From assembly GCF_024362695.1 (NCBI RefSeq), contig NC_065425.1, positions 8,437,001 to 8,501,000 on the forward strand: DNA of 64,000 nucleotides, in the 5' to 3' direction. The notes beneath the pieces were generated by a model. That model had not been told where the DNA came from and did not search any database. It saw only the letters and a program-made list of their open reading frames with translations. This DNA comes from Pectinophora gossypiella. Its lineage: Eukaryota > Arthropoda > Insecta > Lepidoptera > Gelechiidae. Position 1 is the stretch's first letter; each line of letters begins with the position of its first letter. This document shows, piece by piece, positions 20,029 through 30,104 of the stretch. Made by a program: the position numbers and the translations under genes.

Positions 20029-20115
20029 CACTTTCATCATCGTCTCCTTGGCATTATTCTGTTTTTCACAGCGTCCGCTTACCTAGCCTAAAGATTTGAC
20101 AGGCCCGGTTTTTTA
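20029..20115 (-). mobile_element. SINE-B 3' end, 5'-truncated with 10-bp target duplication
   Basis: Flanked by CACTGAATTC at 20019-20028 and 20116-20125. Only the 87-bp 3' end is present, showing truncation during integration. Confidence 0.8.
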
Positions 20116-20135
20116 CACTGAATTCGAAGAGATTT

Positions 20136-21697
20136 CCGTTTCAGAAATCAGAAATCAGAATCATTTATTCAACGTAATTATCATGGATAAACTTGTTGAA
20201 GGTCAATGTAACATTTTTGAATTTACGTCATTTCGCAAGGTGTTATGGCTGAGGAGAAGAAATGACAAGAAACTGCAACAGCAACACATCTTTTAAAAAC
20301 CAATGAGGATATACATTACAAGTTATTTAATAACTAGAGGAACACATTCAATACCAGACATTTTTATCATTTAGGTAGTCATTAATCTTATAATAAGCTT
20401 TTTTACATAAAGTAAGCTTCACGTGAGCTTTAAATTTATTTTCTGACAAATTTAAAATATTATCTGGTATTTTATTGTAAAAACGTATACATAACCCCAA
20501 AAAAGATGAATTTAATTTACTTAATCTAGAATTTTGAATAGCAATTTTATGTTTATTTCTTGTATTGTAAGTATGCCTTTCACAGTTTCTCGGAAGGAGA
20601 GATAAGTTTTTACGTACATACATAATGTTTTCATATATATATTGACTTGCGACCGTCAGTATATTTATTTCTTTAAACAGCTCCCTCAAAGAGTCCCGAC
20701 AACGCAGCTTATAAATAGCGCGAACTGCTCTTTTTTGAATGATGAAAATAGTTTCTACATCAGCGGCTCGACCCCACAGCAAAATACCGTAAGACATTAT
20801 GCTGTGGAAGTAGCTGAAGTAGACAAGTCTAGCAGTGGGTACATCTGTGAGTTGTCGGATCCTTCTGACGGCATATGCTGCTGAACTTAGCTTGCCCGCT
20901 AGTGATACAATATGTGGGCCCCATTGAAGTTTTGAATCTACAGTAATTCCTAAGAAAACTGTGTTCAACAAAATCTAGTTTCTTGTCGTTAATTTTAATG
21001 TTATTATTTACTTTCTTTACGTTTGGTAGAACAAATTTAATACACTTCGTTTTCTTAGCATTTAGAACTAGGTTATTTACTGTAAACCAACTTAGAACCT
21101 GCGACACAGCGCTGTTTGCTTCGTCAAATTCCTCTAACTTTCTGTCGATTTTAAATATAAGAGAAGTGTCATCCGCGAACAGCACAATGTCAGCTTGGTT
21201 CTGTACTACATAAGGTAAATCATTTATGTACACTAAAAAAAGAAACGGACCCAAAATGGATCCTTGAGGAACTCCCATTTGAACATGAGAGCCCGAAGAA
21301 GTTGTACTATTGATTTGTACCTTTTGTATCCTACCACCTAGATATGAATTTAACAAACTGAGAGCTCCATTATTTAGTCCATAGTGCCTCAATTTCAAAA
21401 GCAAGGTCTCGTGATCCACGCAGTCGAACGCCTTAGACAAGTCACAGAATACTCCTACGGCATTCTGCGACTTCTCCCAAGCATCGAAAATGTGTCGAAC
21501 AAATGTCACACTCGCGTCTGTTGTAGACCGACCCTTAGTAAAACCAAACTGCTGGCTGTGGAGTAAGTTATTTAAATTAAAATGACATAGCAGTTGGTCG
21601 AGAATAATTTTCTCGAAAATTTTACTAAGTACTGGTAGAATAGAAACCGGTCTATAATTCGTGGGGTCTGATTTTGTGCCCGATTTAAAAAGAGGTT
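20136..21697 (-). mobile_element. LINE-J, 5'-truncated non-LTR retrotransposon
   Basis: Sense is minus. It runs from a truncated reverse-transcriptase frame (begins near 21697 with a KSGTKSDPTNYRPVS-like stretch) through the C-terminal region to a 3' UTR ending in repeats of TTTCTGA (20136-20160). A second copy of the last 360 bp lies at 26559-26918 and is nearly identical. The endonuclease and any first ORF are missing. Confidence 0.9.
20348..21697 (-). pseudogene. reverse transcriptase of LINE-J, frameshifted and N-terminally truncated
   Basis: Two overlapping frames (21509 and upstream to 20829; 20971 to 20348) together encode the palm of a CR1/Jockey-superfamily reverse transcriptase and its C-terminal tail. 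Landmarks: DLSKAFDCVDH, MGVPQGSILGPFLF, the catalytic FADD (about 21168-21179), VNNLVLNAKKTKCI, then LGITVDSKLQW and SIMSYGILLWG. The frame breaks near 20960-20975, by +1 or -2 nt, between the EH and VFLGI residues. The frame reads back past 21509 without a stop to about 21697. Not functional here. Confidence 0.9.
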
Positions 21698-21759
21698 TGT
21701 CTGTCTTGTGTTAGTCTAATTGTTTTTATATTCTGTTCTGTGTACAAAAAACTGTTCAT

Positions 21760-21931
21760 TATCATCTTCCTAGCATTATACCGTTTTTCACAGCGTCTGC
21801 TTACCGAACGTGAAGATTTGACAGGTCCGGTTTTCCACAGAAGCGACTGCCTGTCTGACATTTCAACCCGCGAAGGAAAAACCAGCCCACTACAGGTTAA
21901 ATCACATACTTCCGAAAATGCGTTTCTCAAT
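21760..21931 (-). mobile_element. SINE-B, 5'-truncated
   Basis: 3' half on the minus strand. Flanks GTGTACAAAAAACT (about 21739) and GTGTACAATAAACT (about 21937) may be a decayed target duplication. Confidence 0.8.
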
Positions 21932-22170
21932 ACAGTGTACAATAAACTATTAAATAAAAAAAAAGTAAATAGCGAGGAGGGGGTGTAGTTATTGTATACT
22001 GTATATACCTCTGCTTAACCCTTCGATAGCCACAACATGTTTATTACTAAATGCAACTTTATGGTCGGTAAACAAGGAAGTGAAGTGAAACAGTAAACAA
22101 GTGGGAACCTTCACATTATGTAGGTATCTTTCATTGTTGTTTTGCATATTGATAGAGAAATTTGGGAATT

Positions 22171-22412
22171 GGAAACGGCCTTGATAGATCAGTTGTGAAC
22201 ACGTGTGACTTGCATCTTAAGGTCGCAGGTTAACACACCATTAAACCCATAAAAAAACATTGTAGGAAAACTTCGTGAGTAAATCCATAATCTATTCAAA
22301 AACGTGTTTTTAGAGGTACGAGTAGGAATGTGACCTAACTTGTAATTAGGACGGTTTCTTGTCGATCGGAAGGTCAGAGAGTAACCGGACCTGGTAATCG
22401 GACAGACCTTTA
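22171..22412 (+). mobile_element. SINE-B, old diverged copy
   Basis: Recognisable by AAGGTCGCAGGTT, GTAGGAAAACTTCGTGAG, AATGTGACCTAACTTGTAAT and GACCTGGTAATC, with many changes. Confidence 0.6.
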
Positions 22413-22461
22413 TTGTTGTTTTGTTAACGCATAAAAAAACCTATAAAGTACTTAGTTCCGA

Positions 22462-22625
22462 ATTCAAATTAACATAACATAACAAATACTTTATTGCACA
22501 AACAGGAAAAAACAAAATACAAAACAAAAGAGAAATAGAATTAGTACAAAATAAATAAATAAAAAACAAACAAATAAATAAATAAAAAATAATAATAGTA
22601 AATTGTGATACAAGATAAATCTAAT
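22462..22625 (-). mobile_element. LINE-H 3' end plus A/T-rich sequence
   Basis: TAACATAACATAACAAATAC then TTTATTGCACAAACAGG gives a minus-strand end GTGCAATAAAG with a TGTTA tail. Followed by AAATAAATAA simple repeats. Confidence 0.6.
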
Positions 22626-22859
22626 AATTGATGAACATGGAAATTCGTTTATATTAATTGTGATTATTGGGTAGTTTCTTAGGTCGAAGATAAATTATGA
22701 CATTCTGATTACTAAATAAAGATAGATGTAAAAGGAAAGCAAAAACGAATCTTAGTTAAGAGTCTTTTTGTAATTATTTCTTTTTATTTTGGTGCAAAAA
22801 AGTGTATTTGTATTGTATTGTATTGTATGTAAAGGTGACAAACACGTTTTGTTTTTCTA

Positions 22860-23003
22860 TTTATATTAGGGAGATCGGCCGGTGGCTCAAAGTCAGAGGG
22901 GGTGACCCTAGGTCTGCGTCTTACCTGGTCCAACACCTATCAATGGCTGTGCAACGGGGCAACGCTGCTAGTGATTACACTACCCATTAGGGTTCGTTTG
23001 GAC
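22860..23003 (+). pseudogene. LINE C-terminal remnant, left part
   Basis: Plus frame reads REIGRWLKVRGGDPRSASYL and AVQRGNAASD, a retrotransposon-type C-terminus. It is interrupted at 23004 by MITE M4; 23169-23340 may be its continuation (RLRTLKRLVGCDE-like). Confidence 0.45.
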
Positions 23004-23168
23004 CAGGGGCCTGTTTAATAAAACTTACAATTGTAAATTACAACGACAATTTGATGTTCATTACGTAGCTAATATGAAACTGCAAAATATTCGCGATCAC
23101 ACACTCCGCAGTGTACATCAAATTGTCATTGTAATTTACAATTGTAAGTTTTATTAAACAGGCCCCTG
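23004..23168. mobile_element. MITE M4, 165 bp, near-perfect 53-bp inverted repeats
   Basis: CAGGGGCCTGTTTAATAAAA at the left and its inverse at the right. The 53-bp arms (23004-23056, 23116-23168) differ at one position, around a 59-bp loop. The CAGGGGCC start is typical of hAT non-autonomous elements, but the 8-bp flanks (GTTTGGAC, GTCAGACT) do not match. Confidence 0.88.
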
Positions 23169-23459
23169 GTCAGACTAAGAACACTGAAGCGTCTAGTTGG
23201 ATGTGACGAACTTACGTATATTTCTGATGCATTGACAAATTGTATTTTCTTATTTCTGATGAAATTGTATTTTTTTTATAATTATTTTTGCTTATTAATA
23301 TTTACAAATCAAAACGAATTTAAATAAAGAAAAATGTAATAATAAGCGCGACATTTTGTCACGTTTTTCTGTGAATTATTATTTTATGAATACACAAAGA
23401 GCTATATAGTATATTGATGTAATTAGTTTGAATAGAATAGACATTAAAACCAAAATACA

Positions 23460-23665
23460 TACAGTATACACAGGACACTCTATATAAAAATCTCATTGTT
23501 ATCGTATGCCGTCTAACGTCGTAAGTGTGAATGAGACAGACGAACCGCGCTTTCTCCCTTACCATAGCTCCTTACGCCAAATTAAGATTAAAGTGAGACC
23601 CAGACGAGGTGAGGTCGGCGCTCGGTACGAATTGGTGCGGGGCGGAGACTCACCGTACTATAATA
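23460..23665 (+). repeat. R4 repeat, diverged copy
   Basis: CATTGTTATCGTATGCCGTC, AGTGAGACCCAGACGAGG and TGCGGGGCGGAGACTCACCG correspond to parts of 13925-14160 and of 24417-24610 inverted. Confidence 0.45.
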
Positions 23666-23875
23666 AATAATAACAATAATAATAAAAATGTTTATTTCTC
23701 CACTTAAAACACAAAACAAAACAAAAAATTTTCTTAGTAGGCTAACATTGATACAAGTGTATTTTAAGGGAGCTGGTGCTTGTAAAAGGATTTCCCTTGT
23801 ACTACAGGTCACCAGGCCCCAACCCTTGATAATTATTTAATAAATTCTAATGTGTTACTAAGTAGCTAAGTAGCT

Positions 23876-24174
23876 GAGGAGCTCGGTGGCGCAGCGGTAA
23901 ACGCGCTCGGTCTGCGATTGTTGAAGTTAAGCAACTTTCACAAAGGCCGGTCATAGGACGGGTGACCACAAAAAAAAAGTTTTCATCTCGAGCTCCTCCG
24001 TGCTTCGGAAGGCACGTTAAGCCGTTGGTCCCGGCTGCATTAGCAGTCGTTAATAACCACCAATCCGCACTGGGCCCGCGTGGTGGTTTAAGGCCCGATC
24101 TCCCTATCCATCTATAGGGAAGGCCCGTGCCCCAGCAGTGGGGACGTTAATGGGCTGATGATGATGATGATGAT
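23876..24174 (+). mobile_element. SINE-A, full length
   Basis: Flanked by ACTAAGTAGCT-type sequence on both sides (23857-23875, with an extra AAGTAGCT on the left, and 24175-24185). All domains present, including CTATAGGGAAGGCCCGTGCC before the hairpin. Confidence 0.92.
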
Positions 24175-24247
24175 ACTAAGTAGCTACAAATATTAGAGAA
24201 ATAATCCAAAAAATATATGTAGTATTATTCTCTAACTAAAGCATAGA

Positions 24248-24394
24248 CGCCTGGTCCCGGCTGCATTAGCAGTCGTTAATAACCACCAATCCGCACTGGG
24301 CCCGCGTGGTGGTTTAAGGCCCAATCTCCTTATCCATCCATAGGGAAGGCCCGTGCACCAGCAGTGGGGACGTTAATGGGCTGGTGATGATGAT
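24248..24394 (+). mobile_element. SINE-A, 5'-truncated with 8-bp target duplication
   Basis: Begins inside the central domain (CCTGGTCCCGGCTGC) and keeps the 3' end. AGCATAGA occurs at 24240-24247 and 24395-24402. Heads are therefore lost at insertion as in LINEs. Confidence 0.9.
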
Positions 24395-24416
24395 AGCATA
24401 GAATGAGGAATAATAC

Positions 24417-24610
24417 TACGTACAGAACGGCAACTCTCCGCTCCGCACCAGCGTCTGAGCTAGGTTTACCTCACCCCTTCGGACATAGATTAGTCTTCAA
24501 TCGTATGGCGTCAGACGTCACACACACAGATGCGCGTGTGCGATAACGTCAATGGGTGGTATCTGTGTAAGATGTGGTTGTTTGTATGAAGTGTCCGATG
24601 ACTATAGTAC
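24417..24610 (-). repeat. R4 repeat, inverted copy
   Basis: Inverse of 13925-14160, extended at the left by TACGTACAGAACGGCAACTC. 24611-24926 is otherwise unassigned. Confidence 0.6.
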
Positions 24611-24926
24611 AATACAGCAGAAGGAAGTTGTCACACCGTCGTCGCGACAATGACCTTTGCGGTGTAAATGATGCCACGTAACCCTGACATCGATTCTGTT
24701 GACGTTTTGCAAAAAACTATGCAATTTGCATAATCGGCGCCGTCGCATGATATTGATGATTTATTTGCCGACCATACTTGTACTGTCAGTAAAAACAAGA
24801 TCATTGAATGCTAAAGGGCGGTTTAATAACAGCTTAATTATGTTTAAATGGTTTTTAAAGGACTCGTAAAAATACTAAAGGTTCGTGATGTCTTACTCAT
24901 CTGTATGCACCAAAAGATTGCTAAAA

Positions 24927-24979
24927 TTCAGGGTTGATGAGATTGGTACTCCACCTCACAACCCACACGATAGAAGAAT
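24927..24979 (+). mobile_element. SINE-C 3' end fragment
   Basis: CAGGGTTGATGAGATTGGTA then ACCTCACAACCCACACGATA and AGAAGAA. Confidence 0.75.
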
Positions 24980-25286
24980 TTATCTTTGACCTAGGACACT
25001 ACCCAATTTTCGGAATTGTAGTAACGTTTCTACGAGTATCCAGCTGCATTGAGTCATTGTTACTTGATATGAAAAATAAATAAAAAATAATTCAAGGAGA
25101 TCCCTACTTATCACAGGCGCGCGAAAAACCAATCGGCTATGATCGGCTATTTATAAAAGAAATACTTTTGTATGCAGTATCTTGCGAAAAGTAATGGTAA
25201 AATTTGAATTTGAGAAGCAGTAGAGCTATCGTAGTTATCTGTTTGCAGAACTAGTACTTAGTAAAAAAAAGTGTGGTTGAACCGGC

Positions 25287-25509
25287 GACAGCTAGGGCTT
25301 ATCGCTATCGACCCACTAGGGTCGATTAATCTGTCAAATATTCTTCCTCTCAGACGACGCCCTTAGCCGAGGTTCGCGCCCAACAGGGCACCTTCAGGCC
25401 TGTTGTCTTATATTTTCTACCGGGTGAGAGCAATCAGTGCTCGCTATTTGTTCGGCCAAGTAGTAAGTGCCATGTGCGGCAAATCTACATAAAGTCACGT
25501 CAGAAAAAT
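25287..25509 (+). mobile_element. LINE-E 3' end, long copy
   Basis: Plus-strand copy from CTTATCGCTATCGACCCAC through TCTCAGACGACGCCC and GGTTCGCGCCCAACAGGGCA to GTCACGTCAGAAAAA. 25510-25849 is unassigned. Confidence 0.8.
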
Positions 25510-25858
25510 AAACCCACCCGGTCGTTCTGTTTAATAGTACCTACCTAAGTAAGTACCTAAGTAGTTTAAACCTTACTTTCTTCATTTTCCTTAAAGGTTC
25601 GTCCATAGCCAACCACGTCGAATAGTTCCATTAAGGTTCCTATTCCCTCTTTTCAACTTACGAACGAACTTTTATGAAAACTTTTAGCTGTGAGTTTGAG
25701 TAAGATAGTATTTTATGAATCGACATGAGTCTCTACTTTACGCGTTTTAAAAAATAGCCTTATTGAAAAAGAATGAACGTTCTTAAGAACTTATCCATTA
25801 GGAAGAGGTGAAATGATTCATAACTTAACGATTTAATTAAGTATTTCTTGATTGTATA

Positions 25859-26193
25859 GCCCAATTGGTTGAACGTTTGCCTCTCACTTTGAAGTCGCAG
25901 GTTCGAATCCAGTACAGGCCTAAACCAATGATTGTCGAATTTGTTTTCGAATTAATGTTTGAATCATAAAGGATTATCACGTGCTCAACGGTGAAGGAAA
26001 ACATCGCGAGGAAACCCACATTTCCGAGGAATGCATTTTTGATGGTATGTGACCTAACCTGTATTGAGCTGGTTTTCCTTTCGCGGATTAGAAGGTCAGA
26101 CAGGCAGTCCCTTCTGTAGAAAACCGGACCTGTCAAATCTTCAAATTAGCTAAGCGGGCCCCGTGAAAAACGGGATAATGCTAGGGAGATGAT
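25859..26193 (+). mobile_element. SINE-B, full length with 9-bp target duplication
   Basis: GATTGTATA at 25850-25858 and 26194-26202. Clean box B (CAGGTTCGAATCC), full body, hairpin CCCGTGAAAAACGGG and GATGATGATT end. 26203-26431 has a GAAATGAAATGAAA run and a probable unassigned LINE 3' UTR. Confidence 0.92.
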
Positions 26194-26431
26194 GATTGTA
26201 TATAAGTTTTTGTGTAAGTATATGTTTAAATTGTTTTCTGTAAAATGAAATGAAATGAAATAAAATTTATTCGCTCTAGAGTGGTACAAAAGAAAAAAAG
26301 GAAATAAAGGATATTTCGTCCTGTTTGTCTACACGTCACTTTACTATGTCTTTTAAGGAAGAAACTTCAAACAAAACTTTCGTAATTCGAAATAAGCGTA
26401 TAATTTTACGAAATTAACTTAATTATTGAAT

Positions 26432-26994
26432 TAATTAAGTCGACAGCACATCAGATGGGGTTATATACTAGCGAGATGCATATTCGATTCGTCCGAGTTA
26501 TGGTTCCATCCATCCATTCATTTCAAAATTAACTGCTGTAAATCACCAGTCCCTTTCCAGAAATCAGAATCATTTATTCAAGGTAATTATCATGGATAAA
26601 CTTGTTGAAGGTCAATGTAACATTTTTGAATTTACGTCATTTCGCAAGGTGTTATGGCTGAGGAGAAGAAATGACAAGAGACCGCAACAGCAACACATCT
26701 TTTAAAAACCAATGAGGATATACATTACAAGTTATTTAATAACTAGAGGAACACATTCAATACCAGACATTTTTATCATTTAGGTAGTCATTAATCTTTT
26801 AATAGGCTTTTTTACATAAAGTAAGCTTCACATGAGCTTTAAATTTATTTTCTGTCAAATTTAAAATATTATCTGGTATTTTATTGTAAAAACGTATACA
26901 TAACCCCAAAAAAGATGATTCCTTTTCGGCTGGTACGAAACTAACAGGTAGAGTTTAATATAAAATTAGGTGGTGTCGGCAAGAATCAGCGCCA
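26432..26994. mobile_element. MITE M2 fragment split by LINE-J
   Basis: M2 right half from AATTAAGTCGACAGCACATC to GTCCCTTTCC, then after the insertion TTTTCGGCTGG..AAATTAGGTGGTG. LINE-J is therefore younger than this M2. Confidence 0.7.
26559..26918 (-). mobile_element. LINE-J, second copy, 360 bp
   Basis: Differs from 20136-20500 at only a few positions by eye. Flanked by TTCC (26555-26558, 26919-26922). Confidence 0.9.
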
Positions 26995-27168
26995 TTGTTG
27001 TAAGTTGTAAAATTAAAAAAATAACCAACAAAAGGTTGCTCAATACGGAAATGATAATGATTAGCAGACAATGACTGTCCTTCGAATAAATAATTCATTG
27101 AAAACAATATTTTATGACAGGAAAGAACCTTTGCATCTGTCGAAGACTAATCGTCATTCAAATCATCA

Positions 27169-27274
27169 TTCTTCTTATTATCGTGTGGATTGTGAGGTGG
27201 AATACCAGCCTCATCAACCCTGGTGTCAGGGTTACTATTGGGCCGCCAAAGGCCCCTGACTCATGTAACGACTA
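27169..27274 (-). mobile_element. SINE-C 3' fragment
   Basis: Minus-strand 3' third. Followed at 27275-27372 by an unassigned plus-strand retroposon end (CTATGTCCCTCAGTGGACGG..CTGATGATGATGATG). Confidence 0.75.
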
Positions 27275-27423
27275 CTGAACTACTATTAAACTTTTTTGTA
27301 GCTTGTAATGAGCCTTTGGAAAAGCCTATGTCCCTCAGTGGACGGTTTCCGGCTGATGATGATGATGATGACGCAATTTTTTTTTATCGGGTCCTTTTTA
27401 TTTAGAAATCCTTACTTAAAACA

Positions 27424-27640
27424 TACATAAACTCACGCCTATTTCCCACCAGGTTAGCAGAGACTGGAATTCCATTTGCTTCGGTCCTGACACATTTCTC
27501 TTGCTTCCTCCACATTCGTCAATCGTTTCGTACACGCACGCCGGTTCAGAGTAGATCGTATTGAACTTTTTCTAAAGACATCGCCAATTTGGTCAATGTA
27601 CGTCCTTCTAGGTCTTCCTCTGCCAGCCCCACCAACCTTT
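27424..27640 (-). mobile_element. LINE-F 3' end
   Basis: Minus-strand copy from the TTATGTATG-type tail inward, stopping in the GRGRPRR-coding region. Confidence 0.75.
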
Positions 27641-27651
27641 AATACAGGATG

Positions 27652-27770
27652 TTAGTGAAATCGTAACGAAAACTTTGATGGGTGATTCAAACCATAATTC
27701 TGAGTTGATATCAAGCGGAATTTTAAGTTGCAAAGTATGAATTTGAAAATAATAAAAAAAAACTGGATAG
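27652..27770. mobile_element. MITE M3, left arm
   Basis: TACAGGATGTTAGTGAAATC to GATATCAAGCGGAATTTTAA; the right arm is lost. Confidence 0.7.
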
Positions 27771-27984
27771 GTAGTATTTCGTATCACCCATTTCGCTTGC
27801 CGCCGCGCCACCTTAAATTATTTGTTATCGCGATGGAAATGATGTTCGTATCTCTTATAACATATCTATTGAATTAATATGGTAATTGACTTTGTATAAT
27901 ATTATAGCGAACTTCGTAAATTATATGGACTTTGTATCTTTAGCTTATAATGTTTAATCATTTTGGAAGATAGATGGGTTGCTT

Positions 27985-28185
27985 TTATAAATGTCTACAG
28001 ACATCTATGACTATTTATCGTCATCTTATAGTAAATACCACATAACCGCTTTTTTTAAAAATCACGTTCTGTGCCCTGTTGGTCCCGCCATTTTGACGCT
28101 AATATCCGAAGGTGATTTCAAAAAAGCGCTTACGTGGTTTCCTCCATAAAACGACTATAGATCACAAATAATATAAATAGACTTT
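27985..28185. mobile_element. MITE M9, imperfect inverted repeat
   Basis: Left ATCGTCATCTTATAG..ACCACATAACCGCTTTTTT pairs with the inverse of right AAAAAAGCGCTTACGTGGT..ATAAAACGACTAT over about 50 bp with roughly 75 percent match by eye. No coding. Single copy in this window. 28186-28473 has no recognised content. Confidence 0.5.
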
Positions 28186-28473
28186 GAACTTCTTTTTAAA
28201 TAAAGCGATTTATATTCTAAAAATACGTCTATAATTATAAAATTGTTAGACTATAATAATGGACTTAAAAAAACACTGAAAGGTGAATCCCCTTGTCGGA
28301 TAGATGAGTAAGCAAATTATAATTATACCTAAAGATTCACCTGGCTCGTATTGCAAAGATATAAGGATGAAACAATTTTACACACATAGGTATGTATCTA
28401 ATGTTATTGCTCTTTGTGATTATAATCTGTTTAAGAGTAAAATGAGTCAGGTAGAGGAAAACCCAGTATGTAG

Positions 28474-28652
28474 GTACAGTCATGAGCAATATAATGTACC
28501 CACTTTAGGACTCTGTCGCGCTAACATATTTGACATTTAGTGAGACTTACAGTTCAATTTGTCAAAGAAGTTAATGTGACATGGTACCAAAGTGTATACA
28601 TATACAACCACCAAAGTACCAAAGTAATACATATTAATGCTCGTGACCGTAC
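28474..28652. mobile_element. MITE M5, copy 2
   Basis: GTACAGTCATGAGCAATATA to TTAATGCTCGTGACCGTAC. Compared with 29024-29171 it has an extra piece from a local duplication of CCAAAGTACCAAAGT. Confidence 0.8.
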
Positions 28653-28703
28653 TAGGTTCTTGTTCACTTTTTCTTTATAATTGAATACAATGAAGTTACA
28701 TGC

Positions 28704-28848
28704 GAATGTAAGGTTTCGGAGGGATACGACCTAACCTGTATTGGGACAGTTTAATCTTCGGGTTGGAAGGTCAGACAATTAACAACTTCTGTAAGAAACC
28801 GGACCTGTCAAATCTTAACGTTAGGTAAGCGGACTCTATGAAAATCTG
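28704..28848 (+). mobile_element. SINE-B 3' part, diverged
   Basis: GGTTTCGGAGGGATACGACC to GGTAAGCGGACTCTATGAAA. Confidence 0.7.
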
Positions 28849-28897
28849 TATATCCTATCTAGATACTTGTAAGATAAATTCAAAGAGGTGTAAATAA

Positions 28898-28962
28898 TGG
28901 AAAGAGGAAGTGGAGGCCTTTGCCCTGCCGTGGGATCTTGTAGGCTAAATTAGATTAAATAA
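28898..28962 (+). mobile_element. LINE-G 3' tail fragment
   Basis: GGAGGCCTTTGCCCTGCCG, TGGGATCTTGTAGGCTAAAT then an AGATTAAAT tail; full comparators at 32270-32418 and 32960-33015. Confidence 0.6.
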
Positions 28963-29023
28963 CACCTTGAAGACATTGCAAATAAAATACAACTTACCTA
29001 TATTATACGGCCTAAGCCTAGGC

Positions 29024-29171
29024 GTACAGTCATGAGCAATGTAATGTACCCACTTTAGGACTCTGTCGCACTAACATATTTGACATTTAATGAGACTTAC
29101 AGTTCAATTTGTCAAAAAAGTTAATGTGACATGGTACCAAAGTGTATACATATTATTGCTCGTGACCGTAC
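29024..29171. mobile_element. MITE M5, copy 3
   Basis: 148-bp copy, same orientation as 28474-28652 and very similar. Confidence 0.85.
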
Positions 29172-29184
29172 ACACCACGATCAA

Positions 29185-29352
29185 ATCCAGAATGTTTTGA
29201 AGAACGGCCAGGTCAAGAGTTCTCTAAGCCGGTGAGCATACCTGAAAGACTTTGATGAGAGTGGAAGATGAGAAAGTGGTGTGTCAGGATCGTAGTCAGT
29301 GGGATTCCGTGGTCACCGCCTACCCCAAAGGGAAATAGGCGTGATATTTTAT
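29185..29352 (+). mobile_element. LINE-F 3' end, diverged
   Basis: Plus-strand C-terminal codons (VCQDRSQWDSVVTAYP-like), TAG stop, GGCGTGATATT end. Confidence 0.6.
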
Positions 29353-29402
29353 ATTTGATATAATACATGTACGCGTGAAGATAAGCAACTGCTTAGATCA
29401 TA

Positions 29403-29750
29403 AAAACCGGCCAAGTGTGAGTTGGTCTCGCGCACGAAGGGTTCCGTTCCGAAACAGGCAAAAAAATGGCGATTAATATTCTGTGAATATTTCAAACGTT
29501 TACCTGTTGCTGTTATCAACATTAAGGCAAAACGAGAAAAAAGACAAGTTCCTCTTATATATTCAGTTTCTTCTGTTTTTAAGTATTTGTTGTAATAACA
29601 GTAACACAAATATAATTATCATCTGTGAAAATTTCAACTATCTGACTTCATCAAATACAGTCTGGTGATGGACGGACGGACGGACGGACGGACGAAAGGA
29701 CGGACAGCGGAGTCAGTAATAGTGTCCCGTTTTTACCCTAAAAAATCTTA
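29403..29750. repeat. widespread arthropod repeat with internal (GGAC)n
   Basis: AACCGGCCAAGTGTGAGTTG, GCGCACGAAGGGTTCCGT, ATCTGTGAAAATTTCAACTA, a GGAC tetranucleotide run at about 29669-29706, then GTCCCGTTTTTACCC. I recognise this order as a common invertebrate repeat; its class is not assigned. A scrap (TAGGGTTCCGTTAAAA) is near 48275. 29751-30104 is unassigned. Confidence 0.6.
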
Positions 29751-30104
29751 GTTTAGATGCAGTCCACAATCTAATATACTTAGAAGGCCACATTAAGTAG
29801 TCAGTATTAAAAGCAATCACAGCGTTTAGTCTTTGCCAAGTTTCTAAGAAATTAATTAGCACTAGTTTGTTAATAACTTAAGAGGTCGAGGTAATCTGGT
29901 TGGGTATTCCAAACCGACCTTGGATTAGTGGGGTATGTGGTCTGTGACCGACTGGGTGTCCTTAACACTGCCATGCAAATTCACCGGAAACACCTTATTG
30001 GTAGGCCAACGTGACCGTTACTATTTGTTCTAAGTTCAAATTAAAAAAAAGTGATTTTGTTTTTTGAGGCAAGCGTTTTATGATTTTGATGCATCAGTTC
30101 TTCT

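Noticed and set aside
20642..21213. Plus-strand frames across LINE-J
   Set aside because: Antisense to the reverse-transcriptase remnant.
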